From Leptospiraceae bacterium UBA2033 (lineage in GTDB: Bacteria > Spirochaetota > Leptospiria > Leptospirales > Leptospiraceae), in contig DDBL01000010.1 of assembly GCA_002333425.1 (NCBI GenBank), positions 380-6,451 of the forward strand: a stretch of DNA of 6,072 bases, given 5' to 3'. This document shows positions 5,895-6,072 of the stretch, in pieces. The position numbers were made by a program, and so were the translations under genes. How positions within the stretch are numbered: position 1 is the first letter of the stretch; each line of letters begins with the position of its first letter. The notes beneath the pieces were generated by a model that ran no database searches, had not been told where the DNA came from, and was given only the letters and a program-made list of their open reading frames with translations.

Positions 5895-5985
5895 GTCACT
5901 CAAAGTGTCATTCCCTAAATCTTTTATAGGGAATCTCAACATCTAGAGATCCCCGATAGAAAATTTCGGGGATGACACTGGTTCG
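5888..5985. repeat. Structured palindromic repeat of the GTCATTCCC/GGGGATGAC type
   Basis: The outer arms CGAACCAGT (5888-5896) and ACTGGTTCG (5977-5985) are perfect reverse complements. Inside lie AGTGTCATTCCC (5904-5915) and GGGGATGACACT (5968-5979), which match at 11 of 12 positions. Within these are two 8-bp hairpins: ATTCCCTA/TAGGGAAT (5910-5917 and 5927-5934) and ATCCCCGA/TCGGGGAT (5949-5956 and 5966-5973). A CACT-CAA-AGTG mini-hairpin (5897-5907) sits on the left arm only. The layout is a branched, cloverleaf-like fold. GTCATTCCC-type palindromes are widespread intergenic repeats in bacteria. I do not assign a named family. Confidence 0.75.
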
Positions 5986-5999
5986 TAATCTTAAAAAAC

Positions 6000-6025
6000 G
6001 AGTGTGAAACACTAGTTTCATTCTC
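6000..6025 (-). terminator. Possible rho-independent terminator for a minus-strand gene beyond the right edge
   Basis: Read on the minus strand, GAGAATGAAAC, loop TAGT, GTTTCACACTC forms an 11-position stem with 9 pairs and one 2x2 internal loop. It is followed at once by G and six T (5998-5993). The shape fits a weak terminator for a leftward gene outside the window. It could equally be part of the repeat structure. Confidence 0.35.
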
Positions 6026-6026
6026 A

Positions 6027-6056
6027 CCACCGGCGCCGGCACAAAGACAAAGAGAA
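6027..6056 (+). repeat. Dispersed repeat copy 2, second part
   Basis: CCACCGG, then GGCACAAAGACAAAGAGAA, continues the repeat in the same orientation as the part at 5836-5869. It matches the reverse complement of 3109-3136 (CCACCGAGGCACAAAGACACGGAG). It differs by a few extra bases that create the palindrome CCGGCGCCGG (6030-6039). Confidence 0.6.
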
Positions 6057-6072
6057 TTTTGGGATTGCGCTA

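Larger units (their letters stand above)
5814..6072. other. Non-coding repeat-rich right end
   Basis: No believable gene is present in these 259 bases. A near-palindrome TTTGTTTGAACAAA (5817-5830) follows the hydrolase. Next come the split copy of the dispersed repeat and the structured palindromic element inserted within it. The last bases carry a GC-rich palindrome CCGGCGCCGG (6030-6039), unlike the surrounding composition. Confidence 0.75.

Noticed and set aside
5936..6070. Open minus-strand frame of 44 codons entering from the right edge
   Set aside because: It reads straight through both repeats and has no family resemblance. The frame is open because palindromic repeats often lack stops in one frame.

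Overview
The window is AT-rich chromosomal DNA with short intergenic gaps and mostly housekeeping-type genes. The low GC, the gene types and the dispersed 'cacggaggcac / gtgtaaaaa' inverted repeats fit a spirochaete of the Leptospira group. That assignment is a best guess from general appearance, not something the sequence proves.

Left half (1-2870, all minus strand): an apparent four-gene operon read right to left. It runs gpsA (glycerol-3-phosphate dehydrogenase), then a nucleoside phosphorylase/nucleosidase-fold protein after 1 nt, then gmhA (sedoheptulose-7-phosphate isomerase) after 37 nt, then a NusG-like (UpxY/RfaH/LoaP-type) antiterminator. The antiterminator overlaps the gmhA stop by 4 nt (ATGA) and runs off the left edge. 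Phospholipid precursor synthesis, heptose synthesis and a specialised NusG paralog together suggest a link to envelope or surface-polysaccharide genes, which may continue beyond the left edge.

Middle (2871-3186): a 316-base non-coding gap dominated by a 223-bp imperfect inverted repeat whose right end stops 2 nt short of the next gene's stop codon. Then (3187-4754, minus) come an Old Yellow Enzyme-family flavin oxidoreductase and, upstream of it, a stand-alone CheY-like receiver. The 110-bp gap between them carries a symmetric pair of TTAATTAA palindromes.

Right part: a 174-bp divergent intergenic region separates the receiver from a plus-strand alpha/beta hydrolase with an N-terminal membrane anchor (4929-5813). 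The last 259 bases are non-coding. They hold a second copy of the dispersed repeat, apparently split in two by a structured 'GTCATTCCC...GGGGATGAC' palindromic element. No tRNA, rRNA, CRISPR, transposase or recognisable riboswitch is visible. No complete new defence or regulatory system is evident. The most unusual material is the nested repeat structure and the gmhA-coupled antiterminator with two A8 tracts.
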